Positions 1 through 8,585 of a stretch of DNA of 64,000 bases are shown one piece after another. The stretch lies in assembly GCF_026626305.1 (NCBI RefSeq), contig NZ_JAPNUE010000002.1, positions 248,001 to 312,000 on the forward strand, written 5' to 3'. Within the stretch, counting starts at the first letter, position 1. The number at the start of each line of letters is the position of its first letter. A program made the translations under genes and the position numbers. Origin of the DNA: Frigidibacter sp. RF13. GTDB lineage: Bacteria; Pseudomonadota; Alphaproteobacteria; Rhodobacterales; Rhodobacteraceae. The notes beneath the pieces are model-generated. The model made no database searches, was not told the origin of the DNA, and saw nothing but the letters and a program-made list of their open reading frames with translations.

Positions 1-15
1 ACCTATTGGCGGGGG

Positions 16-1329
16 ATGAGCGCGGCGGAACAGGGCCGGGCGATCGGGCGCGGGGACCTCATCCCCACATGGCTCGTCGAGGACTATCTCGCAGCGATCC
101 ATGCCGACCCCGCCGCCGACCGGATCTATGCCCGCCTGACCGAGGATCGCGCGCTGGCCGAGGCGGAAGCTGCCGAGGCGCGGGCGAAGGCGGGCCTCAG
201 GCTCTCGCCACTCGACGGCGTGCCGGTCAGCTGGAAGGATCTTTTCGATACGGCGGGCGTCGCGACCGAAGCCGGTTCGCAGTTGCTCGCGGGCCGGGTG
301 CCCGGCCGCGATGCCGAGGTCTTGCGGAACGCGACCGCCATGGGCCTCGTCTGCCTCGGCAAGACCCATATGACAGAGCTGGCCTTCTCGGGTCTCGGCC
401 TCAACCCGATGACCGCGACGCCGCCCAACGTGAACGACGCAGCCCTCGTACCCGGCGGCTCCTCCTCGGGTGCGGCGGCCTCGGTCGCCTTCGGCCTCGC
501 CGCCGCCGCTGTGGGCTCCGACACCGGCGGATCGGTGCGCATTCCGGCGGCCTGGAACAATCTCGTCGGGTTGAAGACCACGCATGGCCGGGTCGCGAAA
601 GGCGGGGTCGTGCCGCTGGTCGAACGGTTCGATACGGTCGGGCCCCTGACCCGCACGGTCGAGGACGCCGCCCTGATGCTTGCGGCGCTCGAAGGGACGA
701 AGCCTGCCGATCTGACCGGAGCGAGCCTAAAGGGCGCCCGCCTTGCCGTGATCGAAACCGTTGCGCTGGAAAATTGCCGCGACACACCGCTTGCCGCCTT
801 CGATGAAGCCTTGGCGCGTCTCAGCGACCGTGGCGCCCGCATCGAACGCGTTGCCTTCCCGGCCCTCACCGAGGCCTTCGCGCTTGCCGGTGTCCTTTTC
901 ACCACCGAAGCCTACGGCATCTGGCGCGAGGTGATCGAGGCCGCGCCAGACAGGATGTATCCCCCGGTGCGCGAACGCTTCCGTTCGGGCGCCCAGTACA
1001 GCGGCGCCGATTTCGTCGCCGCCTGGCGCCGCCTCCATGCGATCCGCACCGACTGGGCGGCCCTGGTCGCGGGATATGACGCTGTCCTCGCCCCGACGGC
1101 GGCGATCCTGCCGCCCGATGCCCGCCGGCTAGAGACCGATCCGGACTATTTCACCGCCGAAAACCTCTTGGCCCTGCGCAACACCCGCATCGCCAACCTG
1201 ATGGGCCTGCCCGCACTGACCCTGCCGACCGCCACACCCGCCTGCGGGCTGATGCTGATGGGCCGGGCGATGGGGGAAGAGGCGCTTCTTCGCCTCGGGG
1301 CGGCGGCGGAGACCACCCTTTCCGCCTGA
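16..1329 (+). CDS. Amidase signature family hydrolase
   Basis: A 437-residue amidase of the GatA/amidase-signature superfamily, which hydrolyses C-N bonds of amides. The Ser-cisSer-Lys catalytic triad is visible: Lys74 in VSWKDLFDT, the glycine-serine run GGSSSG at 147-152, and nucleophile Ser173 in DTGGSVRIPA. The ATG follows a GGGGG ribosome binding tract directly. It is unlikely to be the GatA of the amidotransferase complex because no gatB or gatC lies beside it. The true substrate cannot be read from the sequence. It is followed by a hairpin and then an aminotransferase on the same strand. Confidence 0.85.
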   Translation: MSAAEQGRAIGRGDLIPTWLVEDYLAAIHADPAADRIYARLTEDRALAEAEAAEARAKAGLRLSPLDGVPVSWKDLFDTAGVATEAGSQLLAGRVPGRDAEVLRNATAMGLVCLGKTHMTELAFSGLGLNPMTATPPNVNDAALVPGGSSSGAAASVAFGLAAAAVGSDTGGSVRIPAAWNNLVGLKTTHGRVAKGGVVPLVERFDTVGPLTRTVEDAALMLAALEGTKPADLTGASLKGARLAVIETVALENCRDTPLAAFDEALARLSDRGARIERVAFPALTEAFALAGVLFTTEAYGIWREVIEAAPDRMYPPVRERFRSGAQYSGADFVAAWRRLHAIRTDWAALVAGYDAVLAPTAAILPPDARRLETDPDYFTAENLLALRNTRIANLMGLPALTLPTATPACGLMLMGRAMGEEALLRLGAAAETTLSA

Positions 1330-1333
1330 AGAG

Positions 1334-1354
1334 GCGAGGGGCGTTGCCCCTCGC
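1334..1354 (+). terminator. Hairpin after amidase, part of a dispersed intergenic repeat
   Basis: Perfect 9-bp stem (GCGAGGGGC / GCCCCTCGC) with a GTT loop, five bases after the amidase stop. It is followed by CTCCCCGGAGTATTT and an A-rich tail rather than a U-run. The same layout recurs near 36.4-36.5 kb, so this is probably a repeat unit that may also end transcription. Confidence 0.5.
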
Positions 1355-1560
1355 GCTCCCCGGAGTATTTCGGGACAGAACGTGGGGAAAGGGGCGCGAG
1401 GCAGCACGCAGTTCGGGGGCAAGCGCCCCGGCCGGGGCCGAAAAGCCACAGGGTACGATCCCAAGCGCCGCAAAACCTTCGCTTTTTCTGGACCCGCACC
1501 GGGCCATTGGCTAGAGTCCCCGTCAAACGGGGCGCAACGACCCCGGCGATTGAGGCAAGA

Positions 1561-2736
1561 ATGGCGTTTCCAGAGCGGTTTTCGAACCTGCCCGAATATG
1601 CCTTTCCGCGTCTGCGGAAACTCATCGACGCCCATCCCCCGGGCGGCGAGCCCATTGCCATGACCATCGGCGAGCCGCGCCATCCGATGCCGCCCTTCGT
1701 GGGCGAGGTCATGAACGACCATCTCTCCGAATTCTCGCTCTACCCGCCGAACGAGGGCGCGCCCGAGCTTCTGGCCGCCATCTCCGCCTGGATCGCGCGG
1801 CGCTACGGCGCCGCCGTAACACCCGACCGGATCATGGCGCTGAACGGCACGCGCGAGGGGCTCTTCGATGCCTGCCTCGCCCTTTGCCCCGAGGCGAAGG
1901 GTGGCCGACCCGCCGTCCTGATGCCGAACCCGTTCTATCAGCCCTATGCGGCGGCCGCGCTTTCGGTGGGCGCCGAGCCCATCTTCGTGCCCGCGACGGC
2001 CGCGACCGGTTTTCTGCCCGATTACGAAAGCCTCTCGCCCGATATTCTGAAACGCACGGCACTTGTCTATCTCTGCTCGCCCGCCAATCCGCAGGGCGCC
2101 GTCGCGCCGCGCGCCTATCTGGAAACGCTCCTCGCGCTCGCAGAGACCTACGGGTTCACGCTTCTCTCTGACGAGTGCTATTCTGAAATCTGGCGCACGG
2201 CGCCCCCAACTGGCGCGCTTGATGTGGCGGCGAAACTCGGCACCGACCCCGAACGGGTTGCGGTCTTTCATTCCCTGTCGAAACGGTCGAACCTCGCCGG
2301 TCTCAGGTCAGGCTTCGTCGCGGGCGGGTCCGAGGCGATCCGCCGTTTCCGCCAGCTCCGCGCCTATGGCGGCGCGCCGCTGCCGCTGCCGATCCAGAGG
2401 GTCAGCGCGCGCGCCTGGGCCGACGAGGCGCATGTCGATGAAAACCGCGCGCTCTATCAGGAAAAGTTCAAGATCGCCGACGAGGTCTTTGCCGGGATCC
2501 AGGGCTACAAAGGCCCGGAAGGCGGCTTCTTCCTCTGGCTTCCGGTCGAGGATGGCGAGCAGGCGGCGCTGAAGGCTTGGAAAGAAACCGGCGTCCGGGT
2601 GCTGCCCGGCGCCTATCTCGCCCGCGAGGTGGCGGGCGACAATCCCGGCAGGGGCTATATCCGCGTGGCCATGGTCGCGCCAAAGGAAGACATGCGGCAG
2701 GGGCTCAGGCGGCTCCGCGACTGCATTTACAGGTAG
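1561..2736 (+). CDS. Class I/II PLP aminotransferase, DapC-like
   Basis: A 391-residue fold-type I aminotransferase. The PLP-binding lysine is Lys241 in [15 protein letters not shown]; the cofactor aspartate motif is in LLSDECYSE, and the substrate arginine region near the C-terminus is present. It resembles succinyldiaminopimelate transaminase (DapC) and related enzymes, which would fit lysine and peptidoglycan synthesis (lysA is at 50.9 kb), but substrate specificity in this family is hard to infer. The ATG at 1561 is preferred over an upstream TTG at 1507 because it follows GAGGCAAGA and starts the conserved [15 protein letters not shown] segment. ftsK begins 11 bp after its stop. Confidence 0.8.
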   Translation: MAFPERFSNLPEYAFPRLRKLIDAHPPGGEPIAMTIGEPRHPMPPFVGEVMNDHLSEFSLYPPNEGAPELLAAISAWIARRYGAAVTPDRIMALNGTREGLFDACLALCPEAKGGRPAVLMPNPFYQPYAAAALSVGAEPIFVPATAATGFLPDYESLSPDILKRTALVYLCSPANPQGAVAPRAYLETLLALAETYGFTLLSDECYSEIWRTAPPTGALDVAAKLGTDPERVAVFHSLSKRSNLAGLRSGFVAGGSEAIRRFRQLRAYGGAPLPLPIQRVSARAWADEAHVDENRALYQEKFKIADEVFAGIQGYKGPEGGFFLWLPVEDGEQAALKAWKETGVRVLPGAYLAREVAGDNPGRGYIRVAMVAPKEDMRQGLRRLRDCIYR

Positions 2737-2747
2737 GGACGGTTCGT

Positions 2748-5654
2748 ATGGCATCTTATCAGGCACGCAGGCGCGATCCTCTGGTCGACCAGAAGACCCA
2801 GGCCGCGATCGAACGGCGCGGGAAAGAGCTGATGGGCGCCGCCCTTCTTGGCCTTGGCCTCGTCGTGGGTCTGATGCTGGTGAGTTATTCGCCGGACGAT
2901 CCAAGCTGGTTCACTGCCTCCGATCAGCCGGTGCAGAACCTTCTCGGCCGGATCGGCGCCGCCATCGCCGCGCCGCTTTACGTGATCGCCGGACGCGGCG
3001 CCTGGGGCGTGGCGCTCGTGCTTGTCACCTGGGGGGTGCGCTTCATGGCCCATCGGGGCGAGGAACGCGCCATGGGCCGGGCGATCTTTGCGCCCATCGC
3101 GATTGCGGTCCTCTCCGTTGCCTTCGCCGCGCGGGAGCCGGGTGCCGACTGGAACCAGGTCTTCGGCTATGGCGGCATGTTCGGCGATACGGTCTTTGGC
3201 TCGCTCATGGGTGTTGTTCCGGCTTCTGGCAATGTCAGCTTCGCGATGACCGGGCTGCTGCTGATGGCGCTGGCCATGGCCATGATGCTCTTCGTTCTGG
3301 GCTTCGACCGGCGCGAGCTGGTGCAGATCGGCCGCCGCGCCCTGTTCGCGACCATCCTCTCCTATGACCGTATCCTGCGCGCGCTGACGACCGGCGCCGC
3401 AATGTCGGCCCGCACCGCGCAAGGGCTGCAGGACAGGCACCGCGCCCGGCGCGAGGCCCAGGAGGCCGAGCGCGCCGCAGCCCTTGCCCGCTATTCGGCG
3501 AGTGCCGGATACGAGGCGGAAGCCGAGGATTTTGCCTCCGCTGCGCCTGCGGTGGGTCAGCGCCGTGCCTCGGTTCTCCGGGCGGAGCCGCGCTTCGGTG
3601 ATGTCGGGGCGCAGCCACTCTCGGTCTCGCCGGAACCCGTGTCGGGCGGGCTCTTCTCCGGCCTTCTGCGCCGCTTCACCGCGGCAGATCCGGTGGATGA
3701 AATCGAGCTGGAACCGGAACTGGTCGAACAGGCCCCGTCCGAGATGATCTGGCAGACCGAGGCGCCAAGCGCCGAGCGCATCCGCTCGCGCATCGCCGAT
3801 GCCGTGAAGGCGCGCGGCAGCGCTCCCTCGCCGTCCGGCCGGGTCGAGCCGCCTCTATCGAAGCCCTCTGTTCAACCGCTCGTCACTTCTCTGGCCTCCG
3901 CGCCTCTGGCGCCGGCCATGGAAGGTGAGCCGCTTGAGGAATGGGACGAGGCCGATGTGGACGCCTTCTCCATCGACCCCGACGCGAATTACGCGCCCGC
4001 GCCCGCCCGCCTTGCCCAGCCGGGCGGCTTTGCCGCGGCCGACGCCAAGCGCAGCGTCATCCGCCATTCCGCCCGCAAGCCCGCCCCCTCGCGCCAGGCC
4101 GAGGCGGAAAGCCAGCCGCGGCTGAAGTTCGAGGAACCGGCGGGCCCGGCCTACGAACTGCCGCCCTTGTCGCTGCTGTCCAGCCCCACCACGATCCAGC
4201 GCCACCAGCTTTCCGACGAGGCGCTGGAAGAAAACGCCCGCATGCTGGAATCGGTCCTCGACGATTACGGCGTGAAAGGCGACATCGTTTCGGTCCGCCC
4301 CGGCCCGGTCGTCACCATGTACGAACTCGAACCCGCCCCGGGCCTCAAGGCCTCCCGCGTCATCGGCCTGGCCGACGATATCGCTCGGTCGATGTCGGCC
4401 CTCTCCGCCCGCGTCTCGACCGTCCCGGGTCGGTCCGTCATCGGCATCGAACTCCCGAACGCCCACCGCGAAAAGGTCGTGCTGCGCGAGATCCTCTCGG
4501 CCCGCGACTTCGGCGACGGCAACCACAAGCTGCCCTTGGCCCTTGGCAAGGACATCGCCGGCCAGCCGGTCGTGGCAAACCTCGCCAAGATGCCCCACCT
4601 TCTCATCGCGGGCACCACCGGTTCGGGCAAATCCGTTGCCATCAACACCATGATCCTCTCGCTCCTCTACAAGCTCTCGCCCGAGGAATGCCGCCTGATC
4701 ATGATCGATCCCAAGATGCTGGAACTGTCCGTCTATGACGGCATCCCGCACCTTCTCTCCCCCGTCGTCACCGACCCCAAGAAGGCCGTCGTCGCGCTGA
4801 AATGGGTGGTCGGAGAGATGGAGGAGCGCTACCGCAAGATGTCGAAGATGGGCGTCCGCAACATCGACGGCTACAACGGCCGGGTGAAGGAAGCCTTGGA
4901 CAATGGCGAGATGTTCAAGCGCACCGTCCAGACCGGGTTCGATGAGGACACCGGCGATCCGATCTTCGAGACCGAGGAAATCGAGCCGAAGAAACTCCCC
5001 TACATCGTCGTCATCGTCGACGAGATGGCCGACCTGATGATGGTCGCGGGCAAGGAAATCGAGGCCTGCATCCAGCGCCTCGCCCAGATGGCCCGCGCCA
5101 GCGGAATCCACCTGATCATGGCCACCCAGCGCCCCTCGGTCGATGTCATCACCGGCACGATCAAGGCGAACTTCCCCACCCGCATCTCCTTCCAGGTGAC
5201 CTCGAAGATCGACTCGCGCACGATCCTGGGCGAGATGGGGGCCGAACAGCTTCTGGGCATGGGCGACATGCTCTACATGGCCGGCGGCAGCCGCATCACC
5301 CGCATCCACGGGCCCTTCGTTTCCGACGAAGAGGTCGAGGAGATCGTGACGCATCTGAAGAGCTTCGGCCCGCCCGAATATATGTCCGGCGTCGTCGACG
5401 GCCCGGACAAGGAGGATGAGGCCGACATCGACCTCGTCCTCGGCCTCGGCGGCGGCGACGGCGACGATGCCTTGTACGATCAGGCGGTGGCGGTGGTCCT
5501 GAAGGACCGCAAGGTCAGTACCTCCTACATCCAGCGCAAACTCGGCATCGGCTACAACAAGGCCGCCCGGCTGGTGGAGCAGATGGAGGAAGAGGGCCTC
5601 GTCAGTTCGGCCAACCACGTGGGCAAGCGGGAGATCTTGGTGCCGGAGCAGTAG
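2748..5654 (+). CDS. ftsK: DNA translocase FtsK
   Basis: A 968-residue FtsK/SpoIIIE translocase that pumps chromosomal DNA at the division septum and activates XerCD dimer resolution at dif. The N-terminus has four membrane segments (about residues 25-200), then an acidic, proline/alanine-rich linker to about residue 480, then the motor: Walker A GTTGSGKS at 622-629 and Walker [11 protein letters not shown] near 752-762. The last 65 residues are the winged-helix gamma domain that reads KOPS sites ([21 protein letters not shown]). The start is the ATG at 2748, 11 bp after the aminotransferase stop, behind GGTAGGGACGG. Upstream in-frame codons lie inside the previous gene. Confidence 0.97.
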   Translation: MASYQARRRDPLVDQKTQAAIERRGKELMGAALLGLGLVVGLMLVSYSPDDPSWFTASDQPVQNLLGRIGAAIAAPLYVIAGRGAWGVALVLVTWGVRFMAHRGEERAMGRAIFAPIAIAVLSVAFAAREPGADWNQVFGYGGMFGDTVFGSLMGVVPASGNVSFAMTGLLLMALAMAMMLFVLGFDRRELVQIGRRALFATILSYDRILRALTTGAAMSARTAQGLQDRHRARREAQEAERAAALARYSASAGYEAEAEDFASAAPAVGQRRASVLRAEPRFGDVGAQPLSVSPEPVSGGLFSGLLRRFTAADPVDEIELEPELVEQAPSEMIWQTEAPSAERIRSRIADAVKARGSAPSPSGRVEPPLSKPSVQPLVTSLASAPLAPAMEGEPLEEWDEADVDAFSIDPDANYAPAPARLAQPGGFAAADAKRSVIRHSARKPAPSRQAEAESQPRLKFEEPAGPAYELPPLSLLSSPTTIQRHQLSDEALEENARMLESVLDDYGVKGDIVSVRPGPVVTMYELEPAPGLKASRVIGLADDIARSMSALSARVSTVPGRSVIGIELPNAHREKVVLREILSARDFGDGNHKLPLALGKDIAGQPVVANLAKMPHLLIAGTTGSGKSVAINTMILSLLYKLSPEECRLIMIDPKMLELSVYDGIPHLLSPVVTDPKKAVVALKWVVGEMEERYRKMSKMGVRNIDGYNGRVKEALDNGEMFKRTVQTGFDEDTGDPIFETEEIEPKKLPYIVVIVDEMADLMMVAGKEIEACIQRLAQMARASGIHLIMATQRPSVDVITGTIKANFPTRISFQVTSKIDSRTILGEMGAEQLLGMGDMLYMAGGSRITRIHGPFVSDEEVEEIVTHLKSFGPPEYMSGVVDGPDKEDEADIDLVLGLGGGDGDDALYDQAVAVVLKDRKVSTSYIQRKLGIGYNKAARLVEQMEEEGLVSSANHVGKREILVPEQ

Positions 5655-5828
5655 GGCCGCACTACACCTCTCCAACCGCGCACCAAGGGGTCGGCGTAAG
5701 GTCGCCAACCTTGCTAACGCCCAAATCCGAAGCCACAGATAGTGTTCACCCAACTTCTACGCCAGTTCTGCGGGGCCGAGGCGCGGACGCACGATTAACC
5801 TGCGACGGAAAAAAATTAACCTTATGGG

Positions 5829-5856
5829 TTGCGCTTGCGCGCCGCCGCACTATATT
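5829..5856 (+). promoter_or_regulatory. Possible sigma70-type promoter for the XRE/ImmA operon
   Basis: TTGCGC at 5829-5834 and TATATT at 5851-5856 with a 16-bp spacer, placed 28 bp upstream of the XRE start codon. TTGCGC is repeated directly at 5835-5840, which could serve as a repressor site for the XRE protein. This is a visual match only. Confidence 0.4.
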
Positions 5857-5883
5857 TGGCGTGAAGAGAACGGGAGAACCACT

Positions 5884-6249
5884 ATGGCAACCACAGAAAT
5901 CGGAAAGGAATTGCGGCGAATTCGCATCAACGAAGACGAACGACTGCTGGACATGGCGGAGAAGCTCGAGGTCTCGTCCGCCTTTATTTCCGCAGTCGAG
6001 ACGGGAAGAAAGTCCCCGCCGGCCCGGTTCGAAGACCTCGTAATTCGTGTGTATCGTTTGGCAGGAGAGGCCGCCAATCGCGTCAAGCAGGCCGCCGACC
6101 GGTCGCGCAAGGCCTTCACACTTGAAGGCGATACAGAGCTTCAGCGAGACACTTTCGGGTTGATGGCGCGTCGCATGAATACTCTTTCAGAAGAAGAATT
6201 GAACCAGATCTTTTCTATCCTAAAGAAGGGAGAGGGTCATGACGATTGA
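5884..6249 (+). CDS. XRE-family helix-turn-helix regulator
   Basis: A 121-residue DNA-binding protein. An XRE/Cro-type HTH occupies about residues 5-60 (IGKELRRIRINEDERLLDMAEKLEVSSAFISAVETGRKSPP, given here as two adjoining helices regions: the recognition part is SSAFISAVETGRKSPP). The C-terminal half is helical with a run of basic residues. Its stop overlaps the start of the ImmA-like gene by 11 bp, so the two are translationally coupled. XRE-ImmA/IrrE pairs are known as repressor plus anti-repressor protease modules of mobile elements and stress switches. The ATG at 5884 follows GGGAGAACC. Base composition is visibly lower in GC than neighbouring ftsK, which suggests acquisition. Confidence 0.85.
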   Translation: MATTEIGKELRRIRINEDERLLDMAEKLEVSSAFISAVETGRKSPPARFEDLVIRVYRLAGEAANRVKQAADRSRKAFTLEGDTELQRDTFGLMARRMNTLSEEELNQIFSILKKGEGHDD

Positions 6250-6781
6250 TCCGGATGACTACTTGGTGCCACCGATGAAGTGGAGTCAGATTGACGCGCG
6301 CGCCGCCGCCCTGCGCGACATGTTGAAGGTTGGCAATACTCCCTATCTAGATGTCGTTCGTATTGTTGAGAATGTCTTATGCAACCTCATGGAGGTGGCT
6401 GAATTCCAAATTGGAACGAAGCAAGAGATGGGCCGGGCTGAAGGGCTGACTTGCCCGCAAGGCACATTTATTCGTTTCAGGGAAGATGTGTACGAGCGAG
6501 CGTGCGAGGGCGATGGGCGTGCAAGGTTCACTTTCGCGCATGAACTGGGGCATCTCGCTCTGCACAAGAATGCTCCAATGGCCCGTGCTTCAAAGCGAGA
6601 TGGTACACGCGCTTATATGCTCGCTGAACCTCAAGCAAACCGCTTCGCGGCAGCCCTTCTTATGCCGCGCGCGCATATCTTCGCCCCCGATGAGTCTGCC
6701 GACCTGATGACACGCTTCGGCGTGTCGTGGGAGGCCGCCAGCAACCGACTTTCCGACCTAAAGAACAAGGGAGAACTGTAA
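6239..6781 (+). CDS. ImmA/IrrE-family metallo-endopeptidase
   Basis: A 180-residue zinc protease of the COG2856 family. The HEXXH motif is His101-Glu-Leu-Gly-His105 in FTFAHELGHLALHKN, followed by the third-ligand region in EPQANRFAAALLMP. Family members such as ImmA of ICEBs1 cleave a partner XRE repressor, and IrrE/PprI of Deinococcus cleaves DdrO. The obvious candidate substrate is the XRE protein encoded just upstream with overlapping codons. A GC-rich hairpin follows directly after the stop. That this pair controls the small downstream ORFs is inference. Confidence 0.88.
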   Translation: MTIDPDDYLVPPMKWSQIDARAAALRDMLKVGNTPYLDVVRIVENVLCNLMEVAEFQIGTKQEMGRAEGLTCPQGTFIRFREDVYERACEGDGRARFTFAHELGHLALHKNAPMARASKRDGTRAYMLAEPQANRFAAALLMPRAHIFAPDESADLMTRFGVSWEAASNRLSDLKNKGEL

Positions 6782-6789
6782 ACGAAAGA

Positions 6790-6811
6790 GGCTCAGGTTG
6801 GCCCCTGAGCC
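6790..6811 (+). terminator. Hairpin after ImmA-like gene
   Basis: 8-bp stem GGCTCAGG / CCTGAGCC with a 6-base loop, starting 9 bp after the protease stop. There is no U-run, so termination strength is uncertain. Confidence 0.5.
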
Positions 6812-6941
6812 CCAATCGAATTCTGCATCGTGCATGAGGGGCTCGACGATGCCGAGCCGATCAGCAGAAGAATTCAGTGCTTCGCAAACACTGAAGATAA
6901 GTCGATATTGCTGATTTGGCAAGATACGCCCTGCCGAAGGA

Positions 6942-7091
6942 ATGGTAGCCTTGGAAAAGCACTCGCTTCCCCCGGCTCCCCCCGGTTTCCGGTACATCTT
7001 CCGCTCTGTGCGGAAATGCCCGGCGACCGGCCAGACGCTGTTCGCGAAAGCGTTCGGTCTGCGCGCTTGGCCAATTCTCATTCCTGAGTAA
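6942..7091 (+). CDS. Tiny protein (49 aa), unknown, with FRYIFR...FRAWPI-like pattern
   Basis: A 49-residue ORF with ATG directly after GAAGGA. It reads as a compact basic protein: an N-terminal proline-rich segment, then GFRYIFRSVRKCPATGQTLF and AKAFGLRAWPILIPE. This resembles the short F-R-[WY]-x-x-x-x-T/N-G-x-x-x-x-A-x-x-x-G-x-x-A-F/W-P-I pattern I associate with small uncharacterised proteins on mobile elements; that comparison is from memory. It sits between two hairpins and downstream of the XRE/ImmA pair. No function can be assigned. The ribosome binding site spacing is unusually short. Confidence 0.5.
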   Translation: MVALEKHSLPPAPPGFRYIFRSVRKCPATGQTLFAKAFGLRAWPILIPE

Positions 7092-7112
7092 GGCCATCCT
7101 CAGATGAGGCTC

Positions 7113-7135
7113 GGGTGGGCGATGATCGCCCACCC
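7113..7135 (+). terminator. Perfect inverted repeat downstream of the 49-aa ORF
   Basis: 11-bp arms GGGTGGGCGAT / ATCGCCCACCC around one G, 21 bp after the preceding stop. It forms a strong hairpin. It also lies only 31 bp upstream of the 39-aa ORF, so it could instead act in the leader of that gene. Confidence 0.55.
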
Positions 7136-7166
7136 AATCTGAAAATGCCAAATACGGAGAATCCAA

Positions 7167-7286
7167 ATGGCAAAATCTACCTTCAAGATTGGCCGCAGCG
7201 CGACCACTGGGCGCTTCACGACGGTCAAGAAAGCTGAGCAAAAGAAGTCGACTCATGTGGTCGAGACAATCAAGAAGCCGAAGTAA
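7167..7286 (+). CDS. Tiny basic protein (39 aa), RSATTGRF type
   Basis: A 39-residue, lysine-rich ORF, starting MAKSTFKIGRSATTGRF and ending THVVETIKKPK. The ATG has a good GGAGA site 6 bp upstream. Short proteins with a G-R-S-A-x-T-G-x-F-x-T-V-x-x-A core and a T-x-V-V-E-x-I tail are found as orphan hypothetical genes in proteobacteria, in my recollection often near toxin-antitoxin or HTH genes; no function is established. It is preceded and followed by strong hairpins, so it appears to be an independent transcription unit. Confidence 0.7.
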   Translation: MAKSTFKIGRSATTGRFTTVKKAEQKKSTHVVETIKKPK

Positions 7287-7678
7287 GTGGAACTGGATGG
7301 GTGCGTGCAAGCGCGCACCCATCCATCCCGGTGTGCAAGGCGCGAGAAATCACGCACCCTACCTTCTCCTTGCGCGACGCCTTCGCCCGATTTCGGCGAT
7401 ATGACGAAATCGGGCCGCGCCTGCCTGCCCCCGGCAGGCGCGTAACCGCGCCCGCCCAGGCAGACGCGCCCCGATTTGGCACCGTCCGGAGTGGGTGGTT
7501 AACCCCTTGGCCTCCAGCTTGCGCCTCCAGCCAACCGCCCGGGTGTCCTGCCACTGGCAGGCCACCTGATCGGGCGGGGCGCAGCGCCGATGACGTGAAC
7601 GCACTGGTGGCGCGGGCTGCATGCGGCTAACAATGAGATCAGTGACTTGGTCACTGGTCGGAAGGTTTGTGGGCGGCA
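7287..7678. other. Gene-free structured stretch
   Basis: 392 bp with no convincing reading frame. It holds several strong inverted repeats: the terminator at 7295-7324, a 10-bp stem CCCGATTTCG / CGAAATCGGG at 7386-7414, a GC-rich stem around 7418-7440 (GCGCCTGCC / GGCAGGCGC), and CCTGCCACTGGCAGG at about 7548-7562. It could be decayed sequence or encode a structured RNA. Confidence 0.4.
7295..7324 (+). terminator. Strong hairpin after 39-aa ORF
   Basis: 11-bp stem GGATGGGTGCG / CGCACCCATCC, extended by three further pairs including one G-T, eight bases after the stop of the small ORF. No U-run follows. Confidence 0.6.
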
Positions 7679-7888
7679 ATGCAAAAGCAAGGACTGCGGA
7701 CCTACTACGCCATCTACTGGCGCAAGGAACCCGATAGTGTCGGGCGTCATGTGGAGGTTATGGCCCATGACGGCGATGACGCAATCGCGCGTCTCAAATC
7801 GGAGTTCGGCGAGGATATCCACGTCTTTGTCTCGAATCACGAGGGTGCGGAAAAGCTGCGCGGCGCCGGGGCGACGCCGCAAACATAG
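7679..7888 (+). CDS. Small hypothetical protein (69 aa)
   Basis: A 69-residue acidic/mixed protein beginning MQKQGLRTYYAIYWRKEPD and containing VEVMAHDGDDAIARLKSEFGEDIHVF-like alternating hydrophobic pattern, consistent with a small alpha/beta fold. The ATG at 7679 is preferred to a TTG four codons upstream; a GGAAGG tract lies 13 bp before it. No family is recognised. It converges on the BrnA-like gene with a shared bidirectional hairpin between them. Confidence 0.5.
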   Translation: MQKQGLRTYYAIYWRKEPDSVGRHVEVMAHDGDDAIARLKSEFGEDIHVFVSNHEGAEKLRGAGATPQT

Positions 7889-7902
7889 TCGGCATAGCAA
7901 GC

Positions 7903-7928
7903 GTAGGCCGGGCTTCAGCCCGGCTTAC
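7903..7928. terminator. Bidirectional hairpin between convergent genes
   Basis: 12-bp inverted repeat GTAGGCCGGGCT / AGCCCGGCTTAC with a TC loop and one wobble, between the 69-aa ORF and the convergent BrnA-like gene, overlapping the latter's stop. Confidence 0.65.
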
Positions 7929-8406
7929 CCTCCTTCGCCGCCTTCACCCCTTTCAGATAGGCGATCCTTGCCCGCCGTTTCTCGGCATCGGAGGCCTGGT
8001 GCTCCGCCGCCGCCCGTGCCTCGTGCTCGCGTTCCACGAGCGCCAGCACCTCGCGGCGCAGGCTCCGTTCCTCCTCCTCCGCCGTCGGGCGGTAGCCCAC
8101 CATCTCCGGCCCCGTCGCCACGCCCGCGAGCCGCGTCAGCATGAAGCTGCGCAGGACCCGGTTCATCCTGGTCAGGTGAAAGCCGCCCATGGCGCGGAAG
8201 AAGGCCACCACATCCTCGTCGAGCCTCAGCGTCAGCTTCACCTTCCGGGGAAGCGCCGGTTCGCGCAGCATCTCCTGCCAGTCGCGCGGGATGCGGAGCG
8301 AGCCGTTCAGCCCCCAGCGCAGGTCGGCCTCCAGATCGCGCATCGTGCAGGCGAGGTCGTGATAGGCGATGGCGCGGTCGCGTTCGGCTTTGGTCAGGGC
8401 GGGCAT
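7915..8406 (-). CDS. BrnA-antitoxin-domain-like protein
   Basis: A 163-residue protein with a ribbon-helix-helix-like core, KVKLTLRLDEDVVAFFRAMG followed by TRMNRVLRSFM, matching the pattern of the BrnA antitoxin (DUF4415) family: a beta strand with alternating residues, then two helices. The flanks are longer than in classical BrnA (about 70-100 residues), with a charged, alanine/glutamate-rich C-terminal tail. Classical brnA follows a brnT toxin gene; no brnT is seen here, so it is an orphan or a chromosomal regulator. It converges with the 69-aa ORF, and nadE diverges 180 bp away. Confidence 0.65.
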   Translation of the reverse strand: MPALTKAERDRAIAYHDLACTMRDLEADLRWGLNGSLRIPRDWQEMLREPALPRKVKLTLRLDEDVVAFFRAMGGFHLTRMNRVLRSFMLTRLAGVATGPEMVGYRPTAEEEERSLRREVLALVEREHEARAAAEHQASDAEKRRARIAYLKGVKAAKEGKPG

Positions 8407-8585
8407 CCGGTTCTCCGGCTGTTCTGGCGGCGGGCAGGATGGCGGGGCAGGGGGAAAGAAGCGGTGAAGGGCGCGCGCGATCCTGTCGGGACGGATGCGG
8501 GACGGATGCCAGACGGGGGCGGGACGGATGCTGGCGGCCCCGGGCGCGGCTTGCTATGCTGGTCGGGGTTAGCGGAGCAGGGCAG

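Noticed and set aside
5711..6043. Plus-strand 110-codon frame across the XRE start
   Set aside because: It overlaps the XRE gene in another frame, lacks a ribosome site, and has no protein-like pattern.
7270..7630. Overlapping 94- and 109-codon frames in the structured gap
   Set aside because: Opposite strands over the same hairpins, no ribosome site, composition typical of chance frames in GC-rich DNA.
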